From positions 1-64,000 of the forward strand of contig NZ_KB899153.1 in assembly GCF_000378065.1 (NCBI RefSeq): DNA of 64,000 nt, read 5' to 3'. Shown here piece after piece: positions 43,972 to 53,349 of the stretch. A program made the translations under genes and the position numbers. The notes below the pieces were generated by a model. The model saw nothing but the letters and a program-made list of their open reading frames with translations. It was not told the origin of the DNA and did no database searches. Each line of letters starts with the position of its first letter. The first letter of the stretch is position 1. The DNA comes from Porphyromonas gulae DSM 15663 (GTDB lineage Bacteria; Bacteroidota; Bacteroidia; Bacteroidales; Porphyromonadaceae).

Positions 43972-45375
43972 ATGACTGACGCAATCAAACAATCCCTCAG
44001 GGACAAGCCCGCAGTCCGGTGGACAGCACTTATCTTAGTGGCTGCCACCATGTTTTTTGCCTACATGTTCGTGGATGTGCTTTCTCCTCTGAAAACACAG
44101 TTAGAGCAGCAGGTCAATTGGAGTTCCACGGTCTTCGGCTCTTATGGCAGTAGCGAGTTCTTTATCAACGTTTTCTTCGGATTCCTCATATTGGCAGGGA
44201 TCATTCTGGACCGCATGGGCGTGCGTTTCACTGCCATCTTATCCGGCAGTTTGATGCTTTTGGGTGCCCTTATTAAGGTATATGCCCTGAGTGAAGTCTT
44301 CAATAATGGCGGCTTCGGTTACGATATGCTCAATTCCTTTTCTATGGGCTTCCCCCCATCTGCCAAGCTGGCCTGTGTCGGTTTTGCTATTTTCGGATGT
44401 GGCTGTGAAATGGCCGGCGTAACCGTTTCGCGTGCTATCGTGAAGTGGTTTCATGGCAAAGAGTTGGCTTTGGCCATGGGACTTGAGATGGCTATTGCCC
44501 GTTTGGGAGTCTTCGCCGTATTCTGGACTTCACCTATAATTTCAAAGCAGTTCGAAGGTACGCTTCAGAGCGTTCAGGTACCGGTTATTTTTGTTACGGC
44601 ACTTCTTTTCATCGGTTTGATTCTCTATGGTATCTACGGTATCCTCGACAAGAAGCTCGATCGCGAAGTGCAGGATGCAAACGTGGAAGAGGAAGAACCT
44701 TTCCGCTTCAAAGATCTCAAACAGGTATTCGGCAATAGCATGTTCTGGATTGTTGCCCTCCTGTGCGTGCTTTACTATTCAGCCATTTTCCCCTTTCAGA
44801 AGTTTGCCACCGAGATGCTTCAGTCCAATATCGGTCTGACAGCAGAAGGAGCTGCCCGTATCTTCAGTATGTTCCCCTTGGGAGCCATGGTGCTGACGCC
44901 TTTCCTCGGTGCATTCTTGGATAAGGTCGGGAAAGGAGCCACCATGCTTATCGTCGGAGCAGTGCTGATGTTTATCTGCCACCTGACATTCGCCATTTTC
45001 CCCTTTGAGAGCGGCACCACTTCTTCGCTGGCCATAGCCATTGCAGCCATCGTCGTACTGGGTATTTCTTTCTCTTTGGTACCTGCTGCACTCTGGCCTT
45101 CCGTACCCAAGATTATCGATCCCAAAGTACTCGGTTCGGCTTATTCGGCCATTTTCTTTATTCAGAATATCGGCTTGATGGTTGTTCCCATCGTGATCGG
45201 AGCTATCCTCGACGCCACGAATAAGGGTGTTGCAGCCGGCGAACCGAAGAACTATACTTTGGCGATGCTGGTTTTTGCTTCATTTGGTGTACTCGCCTTT
45301 ATCCTCGGTATTCTCCTGAAAGGGGCCGATGTAAAGAAAGGCTACGGACTTGAACTCCCCAATATCGAGAAGTAA
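43972..45375 (+). CDS. Major facilitator superfamily transporter
   Basis: A 467-residue inner membrane protein with about 12 hydrophobic helices and the typical MFS loop ILDRMGVRFTAILSG between helices 2 and 3. A polar central loop (about 225-245; KKLDREVQDANVEEEEPF) divides the two halves. The second half includes FLGAFLDKVGKGATMLIVG, the matching loop motif. The substrate cannot be told by eye. It stands alone after folC with a 36-base gap and ends at a strong terminator. Confidence 0.85.
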   Translation: MTDAIKQSLRDKPAVRWTALILVAATMFFAYMFVDVLSPLKTQLEQQVNWSSTVFGSYGSSEFFINVFFGFLILAGIILDRMGVRFTAILSGSLMLLGALIKVYALSEVFNNGGFGYDMLNSFSMGFPPSAKLACVGFAIFGCGCEMAGVTVSRAIVKWFHGKELALAMGLEMAIARLGVFAVFWTSPIISKQFEGTLQSVQVPVIFVTALLFIGLILYGIYGILDKKLDREVQDANVEEEEPFRFKDLKQVFGNSMFWIVALLCVLYYSAIFPFQKFATEMLQSNIGLTAEGAARIFSMFPLGAMVLTPFLGAFLDKVGKGATMLIVGAVLMFICHLTFAIFPFESGTTSSLAIAIAAIVVLGISFSLVPAALWPSVPKIIDPKVLGSAYSAIFFIQNIGLMVVPIVIGAILDATNKGVAAGEPKNYTLAMLVFASFGVLAFILGILLKGADVKKGYGLELPNIEK

Positions 45376-45460
45376 GCATATCTTATTCCGCAAGGAAAAT
45401 GCGGAAACAAGAGATTAGATCGCTTCCGTAAGAGGAACCGCTTATAATCCCCGCAAAAAA

Positions 45461-45508
45461 AGAGCTGTGCAGAAAGGAAATCCTCCCTGTGCACAGCTCT
45501 TTTTTTTC
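45461..45508. terminator. Strong terminator after the MFS gene
   Basis: AGAGCTGTGCA (from 45461) pairs with TGCACAGCTCT (to 45500) and is followed by TTTTTTTT. A-runs before the stem allow it to work on the minus strand as well, for the large outer membrane gene that converges from the right. Confidence 0.88.
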
Positions 45509-45522
45509 AATATATCCAAACT

Positions 45523-45610
45523 AATATTAGTTCCGCTCAAAACTACTATTAGTTTCGCGAGAATCCACCAGTAGTTTTGAGAGAATCTACTAGTGGTTTC
45601 TGTGGGGAGA
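45523..45610. repeat. Second tandem array with a 22-base period
   Basis: Four units can be laid end to end at 45523, 45545, 45567 and 45589, each 22 bases. The central two are best kept (ACTATTAGTTTCGCGAGAAT against ACCAGTAGTTTTGAGAGAAT). The period equals that of the 9.8 kb array, but the unit sequence is different. No open frame spans it in a useful way. It fills part of the 440-base convergent gap; the rest of that gap (45611-45818) shows nothing else. Confidence 0.65.
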
Positions 45611-45818
45611 TCCATAGGTGCCGAAAGAGGGCGCAATTTGCATGCTGATTCGACCTTTTGAATTGATCATTGGCTGCTTGAGAGTGGCGCGATTCGTCGG
45701 AAGTCAGCGGCCGCTTTATGATTGAAAAAAGAGGGTACACCCGGTATGGATGTACCCTCGATCAGTTTGTTATAAAAACACTTACACACTTTGTCTCTTG
45801 CTGAGAAGAGAGGTCCGA

Positions 45819-48599
45819 TTAGGACGGTCGTCCGCCACGACCGAAAGGTGCGCCGGGACGATTCATATTGCCACGTCGGTGATCGCTCCGAGATCCACCA
45901 CCGCTGAAGGCGTTGAATCGGTAGATGAAGTCCACCATCACGTAGCGTCCGATCGTATTGGACATGGTCTCTTCTATATTGATGGCCGTAGCAGAACGGC
46001 TGATATTAGAGCGCTGACCGAGGATGTCATAGCCTTTGACCCGCAGTGTACCGGCCTTGTCACGAAGGAAGCTGTATGAGAGCGAAGCATCCCAAAGCCA
46101 TTCGTTCAGGCTGAATCCTCCGCTGTAGCCGGAGTTCGTGTTGTATTCGAATTGGCTGTCAATACGGAATCCATAGGGAAGCGTTAGTGCGACCTGATAA
46201 TTGCCGCCGAAGTCGTATGTGCGCGAATCTTTCTGTCCGCTCAGACTATTATTCGCCATATAGAATCCTATGTTGCCTCCGATACCCGTGTCGATCCAAT
46301 CGTTGCGATAGGTCAGCGTCAGGCGTTCTCTCGTTCGGAACGAGAGGGCTTTGTTCTTATTGTCATTGATAAAGCTTTGTCCTTCGGCCAGCCTGTTGAA
46401 CAAGGACATCCTGAAAGAAAATGCCCTGTTCTTGAGCGGAACCGACAGTGTCCCATGAAGATTCGCCTGCCATGTGCCGGAAGCATTTTCATAGCGGGTG
46501 GTACGGATCCCTGTGGACTGGTCGTAGTGCGTATTGGGGACGATGTCGTCGAATGTATAGTTGCCGAAGAAAACGATGCTGAAAGCTCGCTGACTTTTGG
46601 CGTCGAAGTCCGAGAACATGGCCATCACATTGTTCGAATAGCTGGGCTTCAGGCCCGGATTTCCTTCTGTCACGAAGAGCGGATTCGTGATGTCCTGAAC
46701 GGGAGCGATCTGATTGATGGATGGTTGTGTAGTACGCCCTCGGTAATCTACGCGAAGGTTGGTGGTCTTGTTCGGCTTGTAGTTGATTCGGAGCATCGGA
46801 GAGAGATTGACACGATTGAAAGCCAACTTGTCCTGCTCTACTCCTCCTACGTTCCGATAGCTGACAGTTCTGTTGGGATCCACGTTGAACCCCACGGTGT
46901 AGTCCCACGTCTTGGCAATCTTCTTGAGGTTCAGTCCGATGCGATACTGGGTAAACTCGTTGTTGTAGGAGAGTCCGTACTGATCGTCCAGTGTGGAGTA
47001 CAGTCCGTCGTCGCCCAATCGGTACACCTCACGGTCCGAATTGCGACGCGAGAAGCGTCGGTTCAAAATAGCCTGTGCGAAGTAATTTTTGCCCAATGGT
47101 TCTACGTAGGAGAGCCGAAGGCGATATTGCAGGTTGGAGTTGTCGTTGAATTGCTTCTGATTCGTCTCCACACTTTGGAGCACGGCCTGATATATGCCTT
47201 CTCCGTCTTCGTCGGTCAGTCCGCCGCTGATGGAAGCACTCAGGGTACGCCCTTCATCGTTGAGTTTGTGGCTGATGTCCAGTTCCCCGTTCAGACGGAA
47301 GTTGTTCCCTTGCGTAGTCTGGTGGATGGAGCCTTTATTGATGATGCTTCCGGTCGTATTCTTCGTCTCGTATGCGTCGTTGAAGAAGCCATCCATCTTG
47401 GATATCGAGAGGTCGGGCTCGAAGACCACTTCGGTACGTTCGGACGGTTTCCATTGCAGCCTGAATCGAGCCTGACCGTTGTGAGAGAAAGAGCGTTCCG
47501 ATATACTCTCGTCCATATAAGTATTCCCTTCGGCGAGGATGTTTTCCACGCGTTTGGTGGTCTCTATGGCCTTGTCGTTGTATCCGTAGCGCGCATCGCC
47601 TCCCGTGTTAAGGGCAGAGGAGAATTCGACGCTGAAGTTGCCGCCCAGCATCGAAGAAGAGGTAATGCCTCCGCTATTGCCGAAGCCCCGTCTGCCAAAG
47701 CCTTGGGGGGAGAAGAAGGTCATGGATCCCATCTCGCTGCCCATTTCGCTGAAGCCCATATTATTCGTGTTGTTCGCACTGCCGATCAATGTCCACTGCT
47801 TATTCCCGTCGAACCGATTGACGTTCCCTCCGGCCATATAGCGTTGGTCAGTACCGTAGCCGGCTTGGACCGATCCGAAGAGCCCCTTCTTTTTTTCGGG
47901 TTTCACCGTCAGATTGATTACGGTCTGCTCTTCTCCGTCATCGAAACCGCTCATTCGCGACAACTCACTCAGCTTGTTCAGCACCTGTACTTTATTGACC
48001 ATATCGGCGGGAAGATTCTTCATCGCCACCTTCGGGTCTTTGGAGAAAAATTCTTTTCCATCGACAAGGATCTTGCTGATGTCCTTGCCGTTGATCGTGA
48101 TTTTTCCATCCGAGCTGATCTCTGCTCCGGGCAGCTTCTTGATCAGCTCCTCGATAGAGGCTCCTTGCGCTACGGTATAGGAGCCGGCATTGAACTCGAG
48201 CGTGTCGTTGCGTACGACGACCTCTGCCGCTTTGGCCTGCACCGTCACACTCTGTAGGAGACGGGCATCTTCGTTCATGGAAATATCCTTCAGCGTGATG
48301 GTTTGCCCGCTTTTGAGAGATATTTTTTCGTCGTGGGTGTTGTACCCTACATACGAAACGCGCAGAATGTAGTCGCCATCCTGTGACGTCTTCAGACTGA
48401 ACATTCCTTTTTCATCGGTGGCACCCGCTACTACGGCCTTTTGACCGGTACTTTGTACAAGCTGTACGTTGGCTTGAATCATGGGGTGTCCCTCTTCGTC
48501 CAATACTCTGCCTGCTACTCCGGCTTGTTGGGCTTCCAGCCCAACGAAACCAAGAGAAGCAAGGAGCATTGACAACAGTAATTGATAAATCGATCGCAT
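45819..48599 (-). CDS. TonB-receptor-like outer membrane beta-barrel protein
   Basis: A 926-residue outer membrane protein. A signal peptide (1-23, cut after GLEA) leads to a carboxypeptidase-regulatory-like domain (about 27-110; GRVLDEEGHPMIQANV), a plug-like domain (about 115-235; SIEELIKKLPGAEISSDGKI, ILVDGKEFF) and a long barrel of the OMP_b-brl family ending in an aromatic strand. After that strand there is an unusual Arg/Gly-rich tail (about 905-926; GNMNRPGAPFGRGGRPS). No SusD partner is adjacent, so it is not a standard glycan-uptake pair. The ligand is unknown. Confidence 0.85.
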   Translation of the reverse strand: MRSIYQLLLSMLLASLGFVGLEAQQAGVAGRVLDEEGHPMIQANVQLVQSTGQKAVVAGATDEKGMFSLKTSQDGDYILRVSYVGYNTHDEKISLKSGQTITLKDISMNEDARLLQSVTVQAKAAEVVVRNDTLEFNAGSYTVAQGASIEELIKKLPGAEISSDGKITINGKDISKILVDGKEFFSKDPKVAMKNLPADMVNKVQVLNKLSELSRMSGFDDGEEQTVINLTVKPEKKKGLFGSVQAGYGTDQRYMAGGNVNRFDGNKQWTLIGSANNTNNMGFSEMGSEMGSMTFFSPQGFGRRGFGNSGGITSSSMLGGNFSVEFSSALNTGGDARYGYNDKAIETTKRVENILAEGNTYMDESISERSFSHNGQARFRLQWKPSERTEVVFEPDLSISKMDGFFNDAYETKNTTGSIINKGSIHQTTQGNNFRLNGELDISHKLNDEGRTLSASISGGLTDEDGEGIYQAVLQSVETNQKQFNDNSNLQYRLRLSYVEPLGKNYFAQAILNRRFSRRNSDREVYRLGDDGLYSTLDDQYGLSYNNEFTQYRIGLNLKKIAKTWDYTVGFNVDPNRTVSYRNVGGVEQDKLAFNRVNLSPMLRINYKPNKTTNLRVDYRGRTTQPSINQIAPVQDITNPLFVTEGNPGLKPSYSNNVMAMFSDFDAKSQRAFSIVFFGNYTFDDIVPNTHYDQSTGIRTTRYENASGTWQANLHGTLSVPLKNRAFSFRMSLFNRLAEGQSFINDNKNKALSFRTRERLTLTYRNDWIDTGIGGNIGFYMANNSLSGQKDSRTYDFGGNYQVALTLPYGFRIDSQFEYNTNSGYSGGFSLNEWLWDASLSYSFLRDKAGTLRVKGYDILGQRSNISRSATAINIEETMSNTIGRYVMVDFIYRFNAFSGGGSRSDHRRGNMNRPGAPFGRGGRPS

Positions 48600-49003
48600 A
48601 AGAAAAGTTTGAAAAGAAAAATAGGTGCTATCGTTCCCATCCTCCGAAATGGTATATTACGACTTACCCTACAACTGAAATAGAGAAAGAAAGAGAAATA
48701 AGTTTAATTCGTGTTCACGGAAAAGGAGGTCGAACCCGGTGGAAGCGGCATGGCTTACAGAGAGATCACGAGCCAAAAACAGGCGGATTGTGGCCTGAGT
48801 TTTCGTGTAAACACGCGCGTAAACTTTTTCGTTTTGGCGCGGGAATTTTTTGCTTCTCGCACCAAAACAAAAACGTTCTCGCGCCACGTTTTTCGGTTTG
48901 TGAGTTGAGAAAAAATACGAACCAAAAGGCTTGGGATCTGGAAAGATGATTGGCGATGTCGCTTTGCTCTCACCGCCTCCTAAGGTTTGGCTTTTTTTGA
49001 CTT
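48600..49003. other. Gap between the outer membrane protein and rlhA
   Basis: About 400 bases without a supported gene. It contains the best-extended copy of the dispersed palindrome (48809-48892). A 72-codon minus-strand frame here simply reads the repeat. No clear promoter for the outer membrane gene was identified. Confidence 0.6.
48809..48892. repeat. Dispersed intergenic palindrome, copy 6
   Basis: The left arm (48809-48841) begins AAACACGCGCGTAAAC and ends CGTTTTGGCGCG. The right arm (48858-48892) begins CGCACCAAAACAAAAACG and ends CGCGCCACGTTT. Upstream, GGATTGTGGCCTGA is shared with the 10.1 kb copy. Confidence 0.78.
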
Positions 49004-50902
49004 TTATTGGATCTGCTTGTCAAGGTAGACCAGCATTTGGCAGTGTCGGCAGTCGAACTCCAATCGCAGGCGGCTCTCGCCATGAACCAGATAATACGGT
49101 TCTCTGTACGGCGATTTCTTGTGCTGGAACGTGGGGCAGTATCCCAAGTGATAGCGAAGGCAGTGCTTCGAAAACATAAGTGGGACGCCTTGGGGGTGCG
49201 AGTGTTCGAAGGTGGGGGCGATGGCGGTATATCCCATCTGCCGGTAGAAGGCTTCTGCTTCCTTGTTCGCCACGTTGGCCAAAAAGGAAAGGCTCTGGTC
49301 TCCCTCGCGCGGACAGTCTGCCGTAGGAGGTTTGCGGTGTCGTGCAACGGCGTTTCCCTTGCGCTCGGGCATAGCCGAGGCTGTCTCAATGAAAGACTGA
49401 ACTGCTTCTCTCCTTAGCTGACCAATGAGGGAAAGCGGAATGAAATAGTCGTGACTGAGCCGGATATTGACCGAGATGGCTTCAAGCGGTGTGCCTCCTA
49501 ATTTGGACAGATTCTTGCGGATCTGCTCTTCATCGAACCGATTGGCAGGCTCGTGGGCGGCCGCTATCGTGCCCTTTGCCGGTGGATAGCCGTCTGCTTC
49601 TATCAATAGGGAGAAGCCTTCCGGAACGTCCGTCAGAGTAAGGGATACGGGAATGAGGCGGACGGCCGAGTTGTCCTGTGAGAGTGCTTTCTCGAAGCGA
49701 ATGTCGTAATTGCGGAATACGTTTGTGCCCGGTACGATGCCGGCAGGATTGTCCACCTGTATGCTGCCGTCGGGCAAGACCACATTGATGCGTGTGCCAC
49801 TCATGCTGCCGTCAGGATGCAGGAGGTAGAGACCATCGCCATTGGCCAGAGAGGTTTTGGATTCCGTATTGTCGGATCGTAGTCGGATACTGATCTTGTC
49901 CCTCTTTACGGCGGTCACTCGGCCGATATAGGCTCCTCGGCTTTTGTTCGATTCGGGTGTGATGAGGGAGTCCGTATCCCGTTTGCCGCTCAGAAGCAGA
50001 TCGGTGAAGCCGCGGTTGAAGCTCTTTTCGGGAGCGGGGTGGAAAGCGAAAGAGCACCGTCCCGATGAGGCCCTGCAATAGCGTTCGGGGTAGCGGCTGA
50101 TGAGTTCGTCCAGAAGACGGCGATAGTGAGCTGTTACGTTTTTGACATAGGAGATGCCTTTCAGTCTGCCTTCGATCTTGAACGAAGAGATACCAGCCTC
50201 AAGCATCGACTCCAGTTCAGCAGAGCGATTCAAGTCTTTCAAGGAAAGGAGATGCTGATTGCTTCGGATTACCTTTCCATCGGCATCGATCATCGTATAG
50301 GGCAGTCTGCAAAGCTGGGCACAAGCTCCTCGGTTGGCACTGCGTCCGGTCAGTGCTTCGGAGAGGTAGCACTGACCGCTCAGACTCACACAGAGTGCGC
50401 CATGTACAAAGGCTTCCAATACCACTGATGTGGAGTCAGCTATCTTGCGGATTTCGGGGAGAGACAGCTCTCTGGCCAATACCACCTGCTCATAGCCCAG
50501 GGATTGGAACATCCGGACTTTCTCCACAGTGCGGATATCGCATTGTGTACTGGCATGGAGGGCTATAGGTGGGAGGCTTAGACGACATAGAGACATGTCC
50601 TGTACGATCAGGGCATCTGCTCCTGCCCGATAAAGCTCCCATGCGATGCGTTCGGCCTCGGGAAGCTCATCGTCGTACAGGATCGTGTTGAGTGCTACAT
50701 ATACTTTGGCACGATAAAGTCGTGCGAAGTATGCCAGCCGGCCTATATCCTCTATCGATACTCCTGCGGAAGCTCGCGCGCCAAAAGACGGAGCACCGAT
50801 ATACACGGCATCGGCACCGTGGAGGATTGCCGCCCGACCCGTGGCAAGATCTTTGGCCGGAGCAAGCAGTTCTACAGGCCGTGGCTCAAAGCTTCTCGCC
50901 AT
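49004..50902 (-). CDS. rlhA: U32-family 23S rRNA hydroxylase RlhA-like protein
   Basis: A 632-residue protein of the U32 (collagenase-like) family. It aligns by eye along its whole length with E. coli RlhA (YdcP), which hydroxylates C2501 of 23S rRNA: GADAVYIGAPSFGAR, LNTILYDDELPEAER, IALHASTQCDIRTVEK, TGRSANRGACAQLCRLPYT, then the C-terminal LSFLANVANKEAEAFY and CRHCQMLVYL. The four core cysteines (171, 178, 194, 198) probably bind a cluster. The name PrtC is sometimes used for shorter U32 proteins of this species; this is the long form. Its start overlaps upp by 17 bases. Confidence 0.85.
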   Translation of the reverse strand: MARSFEPRPVELLAPAKDLATGRAAILHGADAVYIGAPSFGARASAGVSIEDIGRLAYFARLYRAKVYVALNTILYDDELPEAERIAWELYRAGADALIVQDMSLCRLSLPPIALHASTQCDIRTVEKVRMFQSLGYEQVVLARELSLPEIRKIADSTSVVLEAFVHGALCVSLSGQCYLSEALTGRSANRGACAQLCRLPYTMIDADGKVIRSNQHLLSLKDLNRSAELESMLEAGISSFKIEGRLKGISYVKNVTAHYRRLLDELISRYPERYCRASSGRCSFAFHPAPEKSFNRGFTDLLLSGKRDTDSLITPESNKSRGAYIGRVTAVKRDKISIRLRSDNTESKTSLANGDGLYLLHPDGSMSGTRINVVLPDGSIQVDNPAGIVPGTNVFRNYDIRFEKALSQDNSAVRLIPVSLTLTDVPEGFSLLIEADGYPPAKGTIAAAHEPANRFDEEQIRKNLSKLGGTPLEAISVNIRLSHDYFIPLSLIGQLRREAVQSFIETASAMPERKGNAVARHRKPPTADCPREGDQSLSFLANVANKEAEAFYRQMGYTAIAPTFEHSHPQGVPLMFSKHCLRYHLGYCPTFQHKKSPYREPYYLVHGESRLRLEFDCRHCQMLVYLDKQIQ

Positions 50903-51536
50903 AGGCCAAATCGCCTGCGTCGCCTAATCCCGGTACGATATAGGAATGCTCGTCGATGATGGGGTCGATGGCTGCAATCCATATTGTAGTATTCTCCGGC
51001 ATGACACCGCGTATATAGTCTACGGCTTGCTGGCTGGCTATTATGCTGGCTATATGGATGTGCTTCGGATTGCCTTTGGTCAGTAGTGCTTTGTAGGCCA
51101 GTTCCATGGAGCTGCCTGTGGCGAGCATGGGATCGGATATGATGAGGACCTTGTCCGTGATGTCCGGGGAGGCTATGTATTCGATGTGGATGTCGAAATT
51201 CAGACGGTCCTTGTATTTCCTGTAGGCGGATACAAAGGCGTTTTCGCAATAGTCGAAATAGTTCAGAAAGCCATGATGGAAAGGCAATCCTGCCCGAAGG
51301 ATCGTAGCCAGCACTACTTTGTCCTGTGGGACGATGCACTCGGCTTCCCCCAAAGGAGTAGTGACGGTACGCACCTGCTGCGTCATCTTCTTGCTTATCT
51401 CATAGGCCATTACTTCTCCCACACGTTCTATATTGCGACGAAAGCGCAGTCGATCGTTCTGAATGGTGACATCGCGCATCTCCATGACGAATCTATTGAG
51501 AAGAGAGTGCTCGGCACCTAAGTGTATTACTTCCAT
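50886..51536 (-). CDS. upp: Uracil phosphoribosyltransferase
   Basis: A 216-residue cytoplasmic salvage enzyme that makes UMP from uracil and PRPP. The PRPP-binding loop is LIISDPMLATGSSM, with LATILRAGLPFHHGF and the C-terminal YIVPGLGDAGDLAYG uracil-binding segment. The ATG at 51536 (MEVIHLGAEHSLLN) is chosen because the 29 upstream in-frame residues have no homology. The stop lies within the start region of rlhA (17-base overlap), so the two genes form one unit. Confidence 0.94.
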   Translation of the reverse strand: MEVIHLGAEHSLLNRFVMEMRDVTIQNDRLRFRRNIERVGEVMAYEISKKMTQQVRTVTTPLGEAECIVPQDKVVLATILRAGLPFHHGFLNYFDYCENAFVSAYRKYKDRLNFDIHIEYIASPDITDKVLIISDPMLATGSSMELAYKALLTKGNPKHIHIASIIASQQAVDYIRGVMPENTTIWIAAIDPIIDEHSYIVPGLGDAGDLAYGEKL

Positions 51537-51609
51537 AATTATTGTTGTGAGGTGAGTTGTGCGAATCCACGAACGAGGCGTTCTAACACCGATTCGCGCA
51601 AAAATACAA

Positions 51610-51617
51610 TATCTTTG
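51610..51617 (+). promoter_or_regulatory. Probable -7 element of the porT promoter
   Basis: TATCTTTG matches TAnnTTTG and lies 56 bases before porT, in the divergent gap with upp. No clear TTTG at the -33 position was found. Confidence 0.5.
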
Positions 51618-51673
51618 CTGCATAAGACGTTGGTTTTACACACCAAATAAAGAATTGAAGATTATTCCCTCAG

Positions 51674-52408
51674 ATGCAATTCTTATATAATTCACGTTTT
51701 TCGTTGAGAATCGCTCTCCTTTGTCTGATCTGTGCTTTGGCCGGTCGTACCCTTTCGGCGCAAACGGAAAAAGTGCAGAATCGTCCCTATGCGGACTACA
51801 AACGCTATCATCTTGGATTCCATGTAGGGATGCATGCCCAGGATTTAGTTATCTCGAACAACGGATTCGTGCCGGAGGGAAGTACATCGGCTCCGATATT
51901 TGCCCAAATCTCCAAGTATTCGCCCGGGTTTTCCGTTGGCGTGATCGGCGATATGTTCCTCTTGCCTAATTTGAATTTGCGTCTCCTGCCGACCTTGCAC
52001 TTCGGGGACAAGCAATTCGTCTTTTCCGATGGGGAGAAGTCTGTGGCATCTTTCTCGGTTCGATCCAATTATTTGGAGTTTCCTTTGCTGCTGAAATACA
52101 GTTCCAGACGCCTGAATAATATACGTCCATACATCATTGGTGGTCCTTATTGGACCATGGAGTTGGGGCGAAAGAAGGGGCTGGAGATTTATACCAAAGC
52201 CAATGATTATGGGGTACAGATCGGCCTCGGTTGCGATTTTTACCTGCCATTTTTCAAGTTGTGTCCCGAACTGCGCTTTAGTTTTGGCTTTCCCGACGTT
52301 ATTATGCACGAACGTCCCGATCTTTTGGATGATTATAAGCTCATCTATACGCAGTCCATCAGGCAGGCACGCACTCGAATGATTATGCTTACGTTCAATT
52401 TCGAATAA
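51674..52408 (+). CDS. porT: Type IX secretion system protein PorT
   Basis: A 244-residue outer membrane protein with a signal peptide (about 1-29, cut after TLSA). The rest alternates polar and hydrophobic residues in about eight strands (YHLGFHVGMHAQDLVI, PGFSVGVIGDMFL, YLEFPLLLKYSS) and ends with an aromatic strand MLTFNFE. Length and layout match PorT of P. gingivalis, needed for secretion of gingipains through the type IX system. The identification rests on recognition of the family and organism, not on an alignment. A glycosyltransferase gene follows in the same direction after 154 bases. Confidence 0.85.
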   Translation: MQFLYNSRFSLRIALLCLICALAGRTLSAQTEKVQNRPYADYKRYHLGFHVGMHAQDLVISNNGFVPEGSTSAPIFAQISKYSPGFSVGVIGDMFLLPNLNLRLLPTLHFGDKQFVFSDGEKSVASFSVRSNYLEFPLLLKYSSRRLNNIRPYIIGGPYWTMELGRKKGLEIYTKANDYGVQIGLGCDFYLPFFKLCPELRFSFGFPDVIMHERPDLLDDYKLIYTQSIRQARTRMIMLTFNFE

Positions 52409-52562
52409 TTTGCGCACCATATTCGAAACAGCAACGCATAATCCCAGGCGAACAAAATAGGAATCGCTTGAGTTTTTAATTCGGTAAGTGATGCTTTTGC
52501 AAGCATTTCTTGCTGCGTGAATTTGTGTGTCGAGATCCGATACCTATCCTTTGGGGAATATT

Positions 52563-53309
52563 ATGGAAGAGAATAAACTTGTTTTTTCAATTATTACAGT
52601 CTGCTATTGTGCAAGGGACGTTATTGCCAAAACAGCCCAAAGTGTACTTTCGCAGACATACCCTAATATAGAATACATTGTTGTTGATGGAGCTTCTCCC
52701 GACAATACAGCTGAGGTAGTACGTTCGCTGTCTTCGGATATCAAACTAATCAGCGAATCGGACAAAGGATTATACGATGCTATGAATAAGGGACTCCGTA
52801 TGGCTACGGGAGACTATGTTTGGTTTCTGAATGCGGGCGATCTTTTGCCATCCAATGAGCTTGTCGAGACGATAGCCAACGGTATTAAAGGCTCTTCAAT
52901 GGGATTGCCGGATGTTCTTTACGGTGATACCATGTTGATTGATGCCGACGGTAAGGAGAAAGGTTTGCGACGACTTCGTCCTCCTTTCGAACTTCAATGG
53001 AGAAGTTTTGCCGATGGGATGTTGGTTTGTCACCAGGCTTTTATTGCTAAGCGATTGATTGCACCTCCATATAATTTGAAATATCGGTTTTCAGCCGATT
53101 TCGATTGGTGCATTCGCATTCTTCAGGCGGCTCGCAATGTGGTGAATACAGAGATGATCTTGGTACACTCTTTGGACGATAGAAGAGGTGTAACCTATAA
53201 AAACCATAAGGCTTCGCTCAAAGAAAGATTCTTGATTATGATGCATTACTACGGTAGCAAGAAGTCGATCATGAAGCATCTGAGCTTCTTTTTCCGTCGC
53301 AAGCGGTAA
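52563..53309 (+). CDS. Family 2 glycosyltransferase
   Basis: A 248-residue GT-A enzyme expected to act on a lipid-linked or surface glycan. Landmarks are FSIITVCYCARDV, YIVVDGASPDNTAEVV, SESDKGLYDAMNKGLRMATG and WFLNAGDLLPS, the DAMN-like donor and AGD-type metal motifs of family members that build O-antigen or capsule. The ATG at 52563 is preferred; an upstream GTG would add 12 residues. It lies between porT and a tRNA-Arg gene. In P. gingivalis, surface A-LPS anchors type IX cargo, so a glycan role beside porT is suggestive only. Confidence 0.87.
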   Translation: MEENKLVFSIITVCYCARDVIAKTAQSVLSQTYPNIEYIVVDGASPDNTAEVVRSLSSDIKLISESDKGLYDAMNKGLRMATGDYVWFLNAGDLLPSNELVETIANGIKGSSMGLPDVLYGDTMLIDADGKEKGLRRLRPPFELQWRSFADGMLVCHQAFIAKRLIAPPYNLKYRFSADFDWCIRILQAARNVVNTEMILVHSLDDRRGVTYKNHKASLKERFLIMMHYYGSKKSIMKHLSFFFRRKR

Positions 53310-53349
53310 GCCACTTGACAGAAATCAATCCCAAACGGAAAGAATTTTG

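Noticed and set aside
46377-48257. Plus-strand open frame of about 625 codons across the large outer membrane gene
   Set aside because: Antisense to a clear TonB-receptor-like protein; no motifs and no start context.
48669-48887. Small minus-strand protein of about 72 residues
   Set aside because: It reads the dispersed palindrome; the same peptide pattern appears over the other copies, so it is a repeat artefact.
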